Assembly (NCBI RefSeq): GCF_030268045.1
Contig: NZ_BSDC01000001.1
Location: 620,001 to 684,000, forward strand
Source: Geothrix edaphica
GTDB taxonomy: Bacteria; Acidobacteriota; Holophagae; Holophagales; Holophagaceae
Length of the DNA: 64,000 bases
Direction: 5' to 3'
A program made the position numbers and the translations under genes. The notes under the pieces were generated by a model, which saw nothing but the letters and a program-made list of their open reading frames with translations, made no database searches and had not been told where the DNA came from. Positions 9,761-16,951 of the stretch are shown here, piece by piece; position 1 is the first letter of the stretch; each line of letters starts with the position of its first letter.

Positions 9761-9766
9761 TACAAT
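9761..9766 (+). promoter_or_regulatory. Candidate -10 element for the miaB transcript
   Basis: TACAAT lies 30 bases after the TonB receptor stop. Transcription from here would start about 13 bases ahead of the mini-ORF and include it before miaB. No convincing -35 element was found at the right distance. Confidence 0.25.
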
Positions 9767-9782
9767 CAAAGGTTTGGGCGGT

Positions 9783-9909
9783 GCGATGAAGTTCCACATC
9801 CTCGCGACCATGTGGGCCACGAAGCGGAGCCCGGTGGACTCCGCGCAGTGGGGACCCACAGGGAGCGGATCATGCTTGTCAGGGAAGTAACGCGATGAAG
9901 TTCCACATC
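9783..9909 (+). repeat. Direct repeat of the miaB initiation region
   Basis: The 18-mer GCGATGAAGTTCCACATC occurs at 9783-9800 and again at 9892-9909, where it includes the miaB start codon. The copies are 109 bases apart. The interval contains a small stem (GCGGAG/CTCCGC). Confidence 0.9.
9786..9890 (+). CDS. Possible 34-residue leader ORF upstream of miaB
   Basis: ATG at 9786 begins MKFHI, identical to the first five residues of MiaB because the surrounding 18 bases are duplicated. It then diverges, and the ORF stops with TAA at 9888-9890, four bases before the miaB ATG and in a different frame. The peptide is Ser/Gly-rich in its second half and has no recognisable domain. GGGCGGTG precedes the start as a weak ribosome site. 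Either a regulatory leader peptide or a duplication by-product; translation is unproven. Confidence 0.35.
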   Translation: MKFHILATMWATKRSPVDSAQWGPTGSGSCLSGK

Positions 9910-11199
9910 CAGACCTGGGGCTGCCAGATGAATGACCACGACGGCGAGAAGCTGTCGGGGCTGCTGTCCGCGGAGGGTTTCGAGGCCGTGGATTCGGCGG
10001 AGGACGCTGAGCTGGTGCTGCTCAATACCTGCTCCATCCGCGAGAAGGCCGTGCACAAGGTCTATTCCGAGCTGGGCCGCCTGCGCGAGGAGAAGCAGCG
10101 GCGTCCCCTGCTGGTGGGCGTCACGGGCTGCCTGGCCCAGCAGGAGCAGGCCGCCCTGTTCAAGCGGGCGCCCCACATCGACTTCGTGCTGGGCACCATG
10201 GCCCTGAAGCAGCTGCCGCGGCTGGTGGCCGAGGCCCAGGCGGGCAAGGCCCGGGTGATGGACACCGGCGAGTACCCGGACAATCACCTGTTCCCGCCGG
10301 CCGTCACACGCCGCCGGGACACGGCCAAGGCCCTGGTGACCATCACCGAGGGCTGCAACCACGCCTGCACCTACTGCATCGTGCCCACCACCCGCGGGGC
10401 CGAGCGGCATCGGCCGTACGAGGACGTCCTGGCCGAGGTGCGCGGCCTGGTGTCGCGCGGCTATCGCGAGGTGGAGCTGCTGGGCCAGAACGTGAACAGC
10501 TATGCCGGCGGCTGCACCTTCGCGGAGCTGCTGGAGCGGGTGTCCGAGGTTGAAGGCCTCGAATGGATCCGCTTCACCACCAGCCACCCCATGAACTTCA
10601 CGAAAGAGCTGGCCCGGGTGCTGGTGACGAATCCCAAGGTCGTACCCTTCCTCCATCTGCCCCTGCAGAGCGGCAGCGACCGGGTGCTGAAGCGCATGCT
10701 GCGCGAATACACCGTGGCCGAGTACCTGGAGCGCCTGGGCTACCTGGGCGAAGGCCGGGCGCGCATGGCCCTCAGCACGGACTTCATCGTGGGCTTCCCC
10801 GGGGAGACCGACGAGGACTTCGAGGACACCCTGCGCGTCCTCGACGAGGTCGCCTTCGACAGCTCCTTCAGCTTCATCTACTCGCCCCGGCCGGGCACGC
10901 CCTCGCTGCGCCTGAAGGACGACCTGCCCATGGCCGTGAAGTCCGAGCGCCTGACCCGCCTCCAGCAGCGCCAGGCCGAGCTCACCCGGGCCAGCAACGA
11001 GCGGTTCCTGGGCCGCGAGATCCCGGTCCGCATCGAGACCCACGGCCCCACCGAGCATGGCTGGTGGCTGGCCCGCAGCGGCGAGTGGAAGACCGTGCAT
11101 CTGGCAGCGGGGCCCGGCCGGGACCTGCCCTTCGGTGAGTTGGTGCAGGCGCGGATCACCCAGGCCAGCCCGCACTTCCTGGGGGCGGAGCTGGTGTAG
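9895..11199 (+). CDS. miaB: tRNA-2-methylthio-N6-dimethylallyladenosine synthase
   Basis: 434 residues. The UPF0004 domain opens with FHIQTWGCQMNDHDGEK and has the further cysteines NTCSIREKA and GCLAQQ that hold one iron-sulfur cluster. The radical-SAM core carries CNHACTYCIVP (CxxxCxxC) near residues 155-165 and GLGQ-type motif LLGQNVNSY. A C-terminal TRAM domain ends the protein. It adds the methylthio group at A37 of tRNAs reading U-starting codons. GGGAAG lies about eight bases before the ATG. The start region is duplicated upstream. Confidence 0.96.
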   Translation: MKFHIQTWGCQMNDHDGEKLSGLLSAEGFEAVDSAEDAELVLLNTCSIREKAVHKVYSELGRLREEKQRRPLLVGVTGCLAQQEQAALFKRAPHIDFVLGTMALKQLPRLVAEAQAGKARVMDTGEYPDNHLFPPAVTRRRDTAKALVTITEGCNHACTYCIVPTTRGAERHRPYEDVLAEVRGLVSRGYREVELLGQNVNSYAGGCTFAELLERVSEVEGLEWIRFTTSHPMNFTKELARVLVTNPKVVPFLHLPLQSGSDRVLKRMLREYTVAEYLERLGYLGEGRARMALSTDFIVGFPGETDEDFEDTLRVLDEVAFDSSFSFIYSPRPGTPSLRLKDDLPMAVKSERLTRLQQRQAELTRASNERFLGREIPVRIETHGPTEHGWWLARSGEWKTVHLAAGPGRDLPFGELVQARITQASPHFLGAELV

Positions 11200-11234
11200 G
11201 GGCTGTCGGCTATCAGCTATCAGTTGTCAGCGTG
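11200..11234. repeat. Degenerate heptamer repeat after miaB
   Basis: Directly after the miaB stop, GGCTGTC-GGCTATC-AGCTATC-AGTTGTC-AGC reads as four degenerate seven-base units of the form RGCTRTC. The end of the convergent aldose epimerase gene lies inside the array (its stop codon is at 11213-11215). A related array with the same heptamer follows the gene ending at 34604. Confidence 0.6.
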
Positions 11235-12085
11235 AGGGACCAGCGGCGGGTGGCGCCGGGGGGAAGCAGGAAGCTCCCCGGCTTGTCGGCGAAGTCCCCA
11301 TCCCAGCCTTCGGGATCGGCGTGGCCTTCCCAGGGTTCGATGCAGAGGAAGGCGGGGCCGGGATCGGGCTTGGCCCAGAGGCCCAGGTGGGGGAAGCCAT
11401 CCCAGCGCAGGGTGAGGGCCGGTCCTCCTTCCGCTTCGAAGCGGAGGCCCCGGCTCCGGGGCTCCAGGAAGATCAGGGCGTCCTCCGCGAACAACGCTTC
11501 GCAGAGCGGCAGCTCCCGCCCCTGGATGGGGCTGGGATGAGGGGTCGGATCCAGCAGCCCCCCGGCCGTCAGGCGCTGGAGCGGGCCGGGCTCCTCGGTC
11601 TCGAAGACGAGCCGGTGCGCGGCCTTGGGAAGACCCGGCGCCAGGGGCCACCGGAAGGCCGGGTGCAGGCCCAGGCTGGCGGGCAGGGGCGCGGCGCCGG
11701 GGTTGCGCAGGGAGAGGTCCATGCGCAGGGAGGTCGCGTTCAGGGTGTAGGCCACCCGCAGCACGAAGGGAAAGGGGTAGGCCGCGCGGCTGGCCTCGTC
11801 GTCGCGCAGCTCCACCGTGCAGGTGGTGGCGGTTCCTTCCAGCAGGGCGAAGTCGCGGTCCCGGGCGAAGCCGTGTCGGGGCAGGGGGAAGGTCTCCCCG
11901 CCATGCCGGAGGAGGTCGCCCTTCAGGCGGCCCACGATGGGGAAGAGCAGGGGGGCGTGGCGGGGCCAGAGGGCGCCTGCCCCCCAGAGCAGGTCGCGGC
12001 CACCCAGGCGCAGGGACTGGAGCTCGGCGCCGGTGGCGGCGATGACGGCCTCGGCCGGGCCTGAGTGCAATCGGTGGATGTCCAT
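11213..12085 (-). CDS. Aldose 1-epimerase family protein
   Basis: 290 residues, cytoplasmic. Features of the galactose-mutarotase superfamily are: GAELQSLRLGGRDLLWGAG at the N-terminus, LLFPIVGRLKGD, HGFARDRDF with the His of the active site, LGLHPAFRWPL with the second His, and a late Glu in CIEPWEGHAD. The family interconverts alpha and beta anomers of aldoses, and YihR/YeaD-type members may act on other sugars. The C-terminal codons run into the heptamer repeat. The downstream gene on the opposite strand (GH19-like) starts 66 bases beyond its start. Confidence 0.88.
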   Translation of the reverse strand: MDIHRLHSGPAEAVIAATGAELQSLRLGGRDLLWGAGALWPRHAPLLFPIVGRLKGDLLRHGGETFPLPRHGFARDRDFALLEGTATTCTVELRDDEASRAAYPFPFVLRVAYTLNATSLRMDLSLRNPGAAPLPASLGLHPAFRWPLAPGLPKAAHRLVFETEEPGPLQRLTAGGLLDPTPHPSPIQGRELPLCEALFAEDALIFLEPRSRGLRFEAEGGPALTLRWDGFPHLGLWAKPDPGPAFLCIEPWEGHADPEGWDGDFADKPGSFLLPPGATRRWSLTLTTDS

Positions 12086-12151
12086 GCCCGAGATTATCGC
12101 CGTCGTGGTAGATTGCCCGCCTAGCCTGCCGCTTTCCTCCGGGAGCCAGCC

Positions 12152-12694
12152 ATGCCATTCAAGGCGGACGTCATCGCGACGACCCTCCACGCGCCCCTCG
12201 CGAACGTGGAGCAGAACTGGCCGCTGGTGGTGGACGCGCTGGCCGCCCTCAAGATCCAGGACCCGGCCACGGAGATGGCCGCCGTGGCGACCATCGGGGC
12301 TGAGAGTTACCTCTTCGCGCCGGAGCGGGAACAGGGCAGTGAGGCGTATTTCCGGCGCATGTACGAGTTCAAGCGCGCCTTGGGCAACACGGAACCCGGT
12401 GACGGCGCCAGATACTGCGGCCGGGGCTTCATCCCGGTACTCGGTCGGGCCGAGTACGCGCGCTTCGGCAAGCTGGTCGGTGTGGACCTGGTGGAGGATC
12501 CGGACCGGGCGCTGGAGCCGGCCCTGGCCGCCCGCATCCTGGCCTACGACTTTATGCTCAAGGAAGTGCCCAAGGCCGCGGCCGAGGGGGACTGGGTGAA
12601 GGTCCGCCGCCTGGTCCGCGGCGACCTCACCGGGTGGAAGCGGTTCAACGGGATCCTCATCCCCCTGCTGAGGCTGCAGTCCGAGCAGGGGTGA
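12152..12694 (+). CDS. GH19/endolysin-fold protein
   Basis: 180 residues with no signal peptide. YCGRGFIPVLGRAEYARFG near residues 88-106 resembles the Y-x-GRG-x-x-Q-x-TG-x-x-NY signature of family 19 chitinases and related phage lysins, with Pro-Val in place of the common Gln-Leu. The upstream MAAVATIGAESYLFAPE resembles the first catalytic-Glu helix of that fold. The predicted activity is cleavage of a beta-1,4-linked glycan, possibly peptidoglycan. With no export signal, its site of action is unclear. It may be a domesticated phage gene, but nothing phage-like surrounds it. Confidence 0.6.
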   Translation: MPFKADVIATTLHAPLANVEQNWPLVVDALAALKIQDPATEMAAVATIGAESYLFAPEREQGSEAYFRRMYEFKRALGNTEPGDGARYCGRGFIPVLGRAEYARFGKLVGVDLVEDPDRALEPALAARILAYDFMLKEVPKAAAEGDWVKVRRLVRGDLTGWKRFNGILIPLLRLQSEQG

Positions 12695-12706
12695 GCATCC
12701 ACACTT

Positions 12707-12792
12707 TGGTGCGCCCGACCAGACTCGAACTGGTACTCCGTTGCCGGAAGCGGATTTTAAGTCCGCAGCGTCTGCCATTCCGCCACGGGCGC
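12707..12792 (-). tRNA. tRNA-Leu (anticodon UAA)
   Basis: Full cloverleaf on the complement strand: acceptor GCGCCCG pairs with CGGGCGC, discriminator A, and an encoded CCA at 12707-12709. The anticodon stem GCGGA/TCCGC encloses loop CTTAAAA (UAA). A long variable arm is present, as expected for tRNA-Leu, and the T-loop reads TTCGAGT. Confidence 0.95.
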
Positions 12793-12839
12793 GCCGCTCC
12801 AGCCTAACGGGGCATGGCCGTCCGTGATAGCGTCGAGCC

Positions 12840-13169
12840 ATGAGGACCTGTTCCGCCGCGCTGGTGCTGGTGATCCTGCCCGCCTCCCTGTCCGCGCAGG
12901 TCCGGGATCTGCGGGCGTTCTACCGGGAGCGCTGCGCGACCTGCCACGGGGCCGATGGCTCCGGCCGCGGACTCAACGGGGCGCGTCTGGGAGGGCGGAA
13001 CCTCGCCGATGGCCGTTGGCTGGCCAGGCAGGAGGAGGATGCCCTGGTGGCCTCCATCCTGAAGGGCCGGGGGGCCATGCCCGGCTTCGCGCGGCAGCTC
13101 ACCGAAGGGGAGGCCCGGCGCCTGGTGGTGGAGACCCTGGCTCCCCAGGCGGGGCGGAAAAAACCCTGA
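12840..13169 (+). CDS. Small periplasmic c-type cytochrome
   Basis: 109 residues. A signal peptide (to about residue 20, ending LSAQ) is followed by one class I cytochrome c domain with CATCH near residues 32-36 and a probable axial Met in RGAMPGFARQLTEGE. The pattern YRERCATCHGADGSGRG matches short electron-transfer cytochromes. It is probably a soluble electron carrier. A similar cytochrome gene follows 68 bases later and the pair looks like an ancient tandem duplication. Confidence 0.88.
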   Translation: MRTCSAALVLVILPASLSAQVRDLRAFYRERCATCHGADGSGRGLNGARLGGRNLADGRWLARQEEDALVASILKGRGAMPGFARQLTEGEARRLVVETLAPQAGRKKP

Positions 13170-13237
13170 ACCGCCCCTTGCACGGGGGCCCGCCGGGCCC
13201 ATCCTAGGCGGGTGTTTCAACATCCATCGAGGTGGCC

Positions 13238-13594
13238 ATGCGGATCGTCCCGACCCTTCCCCTCCTCCTGTTGGCCGCCAGCCTGGGGGCCCAGACACCC
13301 CTGAAGTCCGTGGACGAGCTGCGGGCCTTCTTCGCCCAGAACTGCGTGAAGTGCCACGGCCCCGACGGGTCGGCCCACGCCGCTGACGGGAAGAAGCTCG
13401 GCGGGTTCGACTTCACGGACGCGAAGAAGGCCGCCAAGGAGACGGATGCCGACATGGTGAAGACCATCCGCAAGGGCATCTTCTTCGGCATGGTCATGCC
13501 CTCCTTCAAGGACCGCCTGACCGAGGCCGATGCGGCGCTCCTGGTGAAGGAAGTGCTCCGGAAGGCCGAGAAGGGCAAAGCCATCGCGCCGTAG
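13238..13594 (+). CDS. Small periplasmic c-type cytochrome
   Basis: 118 residues from the ATG at 13238, which has GAGG five bases upstream; a GTG two codons earlier lies inside that ribosome site and is less likely. A signal peptide ends near LGAQ, then one heme site CVKCH in NCVKCHGPDGSAHA, and a Met ligand in FGMVMPSFKDRLTEAD. The domain is Lys-rich. It resembles the preceding cytochrome in layout but has a longer loop after the heme. Probably an electron carrier. Confidence 0.9.
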   Translation: MRIVPTLPLLLLAASLGAQTPLKSVDELRAFFAQNCVKCHGPDGSAHAADGKKLGGFDFTDAKKAAKETDADMVKTIRKGIFFGMVMPSFKDRLTEADAALLVKEVLRKAEKGKAIAP

Positions 13595-13621
13595 CAGGAG
13601 GTGGGCCGATAGGATGAAGGG

Positions 13622-15919
13622 ATGCCCGGCGCCCCCCCCGATCCTTCCACCCACCCCCTGCTCCGCAACCTGAACGCCCCCCAGCGGGAGGCCGTCTGCC
13701 ATGCCCATGGGCCGCTGCTCATCCTGGCGGGCGCAGGCTCCGGCAAGACCACGGTGATCACGCGGCGCATCGCCTGGCTCATCGAGGAGGAGGGCGTCCA
13801 TCCGGGCTCCATCCTGGCCATGACCTTCACGAACAAGGCGGCCGAGGAGATGCGGGAGCGCGTCCAGCGGCTGGTGTCCGTGCCCGCCGCGCAGATGTGG
13901 GTGAGCACCTTCCACAGCTTCTGCACCCGGATCCTGCGCCGCGAGGGCGAGCGCACGCCCGTGGGCCGCGATTTCGTCATCTTCGATCCGGCGGACCAGA
14001 AGAGCCTGATGAAGCAGGTGCTGGCGGAGCTGAAGCTCCCCGAGAAGCAGTTCCATCCGAAGAAGGCCCTGGAGGTCATCAGCGACTTCAAGAACCGCTG
14101 TCTGCTGCCGGAGGAGGCGAGGGAAGAGGCCCTGGATCCCTGGACCCGCAAGGTGCTGGATGCCTATGACCTCTATCAGAAGGGCCTGAAGAACCACCGG
14201 GCCTGCGACTTCGACGACCTGCTGCTCTATACCGAGCGGCTCTTCCGCGACCCCGTGGTCCAGGCCCAGTACGGGGAGCGCTTCAAGTTCATCCTCGTGG
14301 ACGAGTACCAGGACACCAACCGGGCCCAGTACCTCCTCGTGCAGCACCTGGCCCGGCGCCACCACAACCTGTGCGTCGTGGGTGATGAAGACCAGTCGAT
14401 CTATGGGTGGAGAGGCGCGGACATCCGCAACATCCTCGACTTCCAGCAGGACTTCCCGGAGGCCGTGCGCATCGAGCTGCTGCAGAACTACCGCTCGACA
14501 AAGAAGATCCTGGACGCGGCCTCGGAGGTGATCGCCAACAACTCCCAGCGCGTGGAGGGCAAGGGCGCGCTGAAGACCGACCTGGGCGACGGCGAGACCA
14601 TCACCTTCAAGCTGGCGGACGAGGGGCGCCTGGAGGCGGAGTGGGTGGTGCAGCGCATCCAGGAGCTGCGCTACCGTGAGCCCGAAGCCAAGGTGGCCGT
14701 GCTCTACCGCGCCAACTGGCAGTCCCGGCAGATGGAAGAGGCCCTGCGCGCCCAGAACCTGCCCTACCGGCTGGTGGGCGGCGTGAAGTTCTACGAGCGC
14801 CAGGAAGTGAAGGACCTGATCTCGTACCTGCGCCTCATCTCGAACCCCTTCGACCTGGTGAGCTTCCGCCGCTGCGTGAACGCGCCCACCCGGGGCGTGG
14901 GACCCACCACGCTGGGGAAGATCGAGGGGGCCATTCCCGAAGGCGGCACGCCCCTCGAAGGGCTGGCCATCCTGCTGCGAGCGGGCGAGCTGAAAGGCCG
15001 GGCCCAGCGGGAGATGGGCAAGTTCCTCGAGCTCTTCCACCGGGCCGCCGCCGAGCGGGAGGGCCAGGGGCTCTCGGGCCTGGTGAAGTGGGTGCTCCAG
15101 GAGAGCGGCTACCTCCAGAGCCTGGAGGACGAGGCCACGCTGGAGGCCGAGGGCCGCATCCGCAACCTGGAGGAGTTCCTCAGCGCCGCCGCGGAATCCG
15201 AGTCCCTGGGCCTGCGCCTGTCGGAGTTCCTGGACCGCATCACGCTCGCCGCGGACGCCGACCAGGTGGAGGAATCCGCCCACCTCAGCCTCATGACCAT
15301 CCACTGCGCCAAGGGCCTGGAGTTCCCCTTCGTCTTCGTCATCGGCATGGAGGAGGATGTCTTCCCCAACCGCAACGCCCGCGAGACGCCGGAGGGCCTG
15401 GAGGAGGAGCGCCGCCTCTTCTACGTGGCCATCACCCGCGCCCAGCGCCGGCTCACGCTGAGCGCCGCCCGGCGCCGCCGCATCATGGGCACCGAGATGC
15501 TCTCCATGCCCAGCCGCTTCCTGAGGGAGCTGCCCGCCGAGGCCCTGACGGCGCCCATCCGCTGGGGCACCGAGCTCTACCAGTCCGGCGAGGGTGTGCG
15601 GCCCGGCAGCTCCTTCACCCGGGGCGCCGGCGGCGGCTCCGTGGCCACGGAGCTCCAGCGCATCCGCAGCTTCTTCGATCGGGTCAAGGAGGTGCCGGCG
15701 CCGTCCGGTGAGCCAGATGGCGGCAGGTTCTCCGAACCTGCCGAAGCAAAAGATCCGGCTGCGTTTGAGGCGGGAACGCGGGTGAAGAGCGCCCGGTTCG
15801 GCGCGGGCACGGTGCTGGCTTCCTCGGGCCGGGGCGAGGGCCTGACCTACACCATCCGCTTCGATCAGGGCGGCGACCGGCGCATCATGGCGCGGTTCGG
15901 AGGGCTGGAGCGCTTCTGA
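13622..15919 (+). CDS. UvrD/PcrA-type superfamily 1 DNA helicase
   Basis: 765 residues. SF1A motifs occur in order: LNAPQREAV (Q motif), AGAGSGKTT (Walker A), TFTNKAAEEMRERV, STFHSFC, VDEYQDTN (Walker B), GDEDQSIYGWRGA, QNYRSTKKIL, LMTIHCAKGLEFPFVFV and VAITRAQRRL. The C-terminal ~60 residues carry a small Tudor-like domain (GTRVKSARFGAGTVLASSG), common in PcrA proteins and linked to RNA polymerase binding. It is a 3'-5' translocase for repair and conflict resolution. It stands alone, after the cytochromes. PcrA and UvrD names cannot be separated by sequence reading alone. Confidence 0.95.
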   Translation: MPGAPPDPSTHPLLRNLNAPQREAVCHAHGPLLILAGAGSGKTTVITRRIAWLIEEEGVHPGSILAMTFTNKAAEEMRERVQRLVSVPAAQMWVSTFHSFCTRILRREGERTPVGRDFVIFDPADQKSLMKQVLAELKLPEKQFHPKKALEVISDFKNRCLLPEEAREEALDPWTRKVLDAYDLYQKGLKNHRACDFDDLLLYTERLFRDPVVQAQYGERFKFILVDEYQDTNRAQYLLVQHLARRHHNLCVVGDEDQSIYGWRGADIRNILDFQQDFPEAVRIELLQNYRSTKKILDAASEVIANNSQRVEGKGALKTDLGDGETITFKLADEGRLEAEWVVQRIQELRYREPEAKVAVLYRANWQSRQMEEALRAQNLPYRLVGGVKFYERQEVKDLISYLRLISNPFDLVSFRRCVNAPTRGVGPTTLGKIEGAIPEGGTPLEGLAILLRAGELKGRAQREMGKFLELFHRAAAEREGQGLSGLVKWVLQESGYLQSLEDEATLEAEGRIRNLEEFLSAAAESESLGLRLSEFLDRITLAADADQVEESAHLSLMTIHCAKGLEFPFVFVIGMEEDVFPNRNARETPEGLEEERRLFYVAITRAQRRLTLSAARRRRIMGTEMLSMPSRFLRELPAEALTAPIRWGTELYQSGEGVRPGSSFTRGAGGGSVATELQRIRSFFDRVKEVPAPSGEPDGGRFSEPAEAKDPAAFEAGTRVKSARFGAGTVLASSGRGEGLTYTIRFDQGGDRRIMARFGGLERF

Positions 15920-15936
15920 AAGCTGGCGGCCGGCAG

Positions 15937-16854
15937 CTAAATCAGGTCCTCAAGGGCCGATATGGCCGTGGGGAACTGGAAGCCGAAGCCCAGGGCCTGG
16001 GCCCGGGTCGGAAGCACGAAGGCGCCCTGGAGCAGGAGGGCCTCGGCCATCTCGCCCAGGAGCCCCTTCAAGGCGGCGGCAGTCATGGCACCGGGCACCG
16101 GCATCAGGGGGCGGTGAAGCCGCCGTGCCAGAAGGTCGGTGAAAGCCTCGTTGTCGACCGGTGCCGGCGCCGTGCCGTTGAAGGGCCCCTCCCAGGCGGG
16201 GTTGTGGGCCGCCTCCAGGAACATGGCGACCAGATCGTCCAGGTGGATCCAGCTGAGCCCCTGCCTCCCCGAGCCGAGCTTGCAGCCGAGCCAGAACCGG
16301 ACCGGCAGCGCCATCTTCGGCAGGGCCCCACCGTCCCGGGCCAGCACCACGCCGATGCGGATGCGGACGACACGGACCCCGATCGCCGAGGCCGCGGCGG
16401 CTTCCGCCTCCCAGGCCCGGCAGACCTCGGGCAGGAACCCGGCCCCCGGCGGGTCCGCTTCATCCACGGGCGTCTGGTCCCGGGCTCCGTAGTAGCCGAT
16501 GGCCGAGGCGTTCACGAGCGCCCGGGGCGGCAGGCGGCAGTCTTTCATGGCCTCCACCAGCCGGCGGGTCGCGAGGATCCGGCTGTCGCGGATCGCGGCC
16601 TTGCGGGCCAGGCTCCAGCGCTGGTCCGCGATCCCCTCGCCCGCCAAGTTGATGACCGCGTCCGCGCCGTCGAGCAGGGCCGCGAGGTTCTCCCAGCCAT
16701 GGGCTCGGGCTCCCGGGGGCAGGCCCGCCCGGGCTGGATTCCGGGTCAGGACCGTCACCTGCGCCCCCTGATCCAGAAGAGACCGGACCAGGGGCTGCCC
16801 CACCAGCCCCGTGCCGCCCGCGACCACCACCCGCCTGGGATCTGAACCCGCCAT
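15937..16854 (-). CDS. TIGR01777-family NAD-dependent epimerase/dehydratase-like protein
   Basis: 305 residues. A Rossmann start VVVAGGTGLVGQPLVRSLL is followed by INLAGEGIADQRWS, ALVNASAIGYYGARDQ (with Tyr of an extended SDR site) and a C-terminal DUF1731-type segment (AALKGLLGEMAEALLLQGAFV). These are hallmarks of TIGR01777 (SulA/YfcH-like) proteins. GAGGAG lies six bases before the second of two ATGs, so the second is chosen. No substrate is established for the family. Confidence 0.92.
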   Translation of the reverse strand: MAGSDPRRVVVAGGTGLVGQPLVRSLLDQGAQVTVLTRNPARAGLPPGARAHGWENLAALLDGADAVINLAGEGIADQRWSLARKAAIRDSRILATRRLVEAMKDCRLPPRALVNASAIGYYGARDQTPVDEADPPGAGFLPEVCRAWEAEAAAASAIGVRVVRIRIGVVLARDGGALPKMALPVRFWLGCKLGSGRQGLSWIHLDDLVAMFLEAAHNPAWEGPFNGTAPAPVDNEAFTDLLARRLHRPLMPVPGAMTAAALKGLLGEMAEALLLQGAFVLPTRAQALGFGFQFPTAISALEDLI

Positions 16855-16951
16855 GGGCATCTCCTCGCCTGAATATAGGTCAAGCCCGGAGCTCCGGCGC
16901 TATCCTTGAACCTGGCTTTGAGTCCCGGGGACTCCTTCCGCCGAGGCAACC

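Noticed and set aside
16861-16951. Possible regulatory element between the TIGR01777 and flavoprotein genes
   Set aside because: Short divergent gap with no clear palindrome or promoter match beyond chance.
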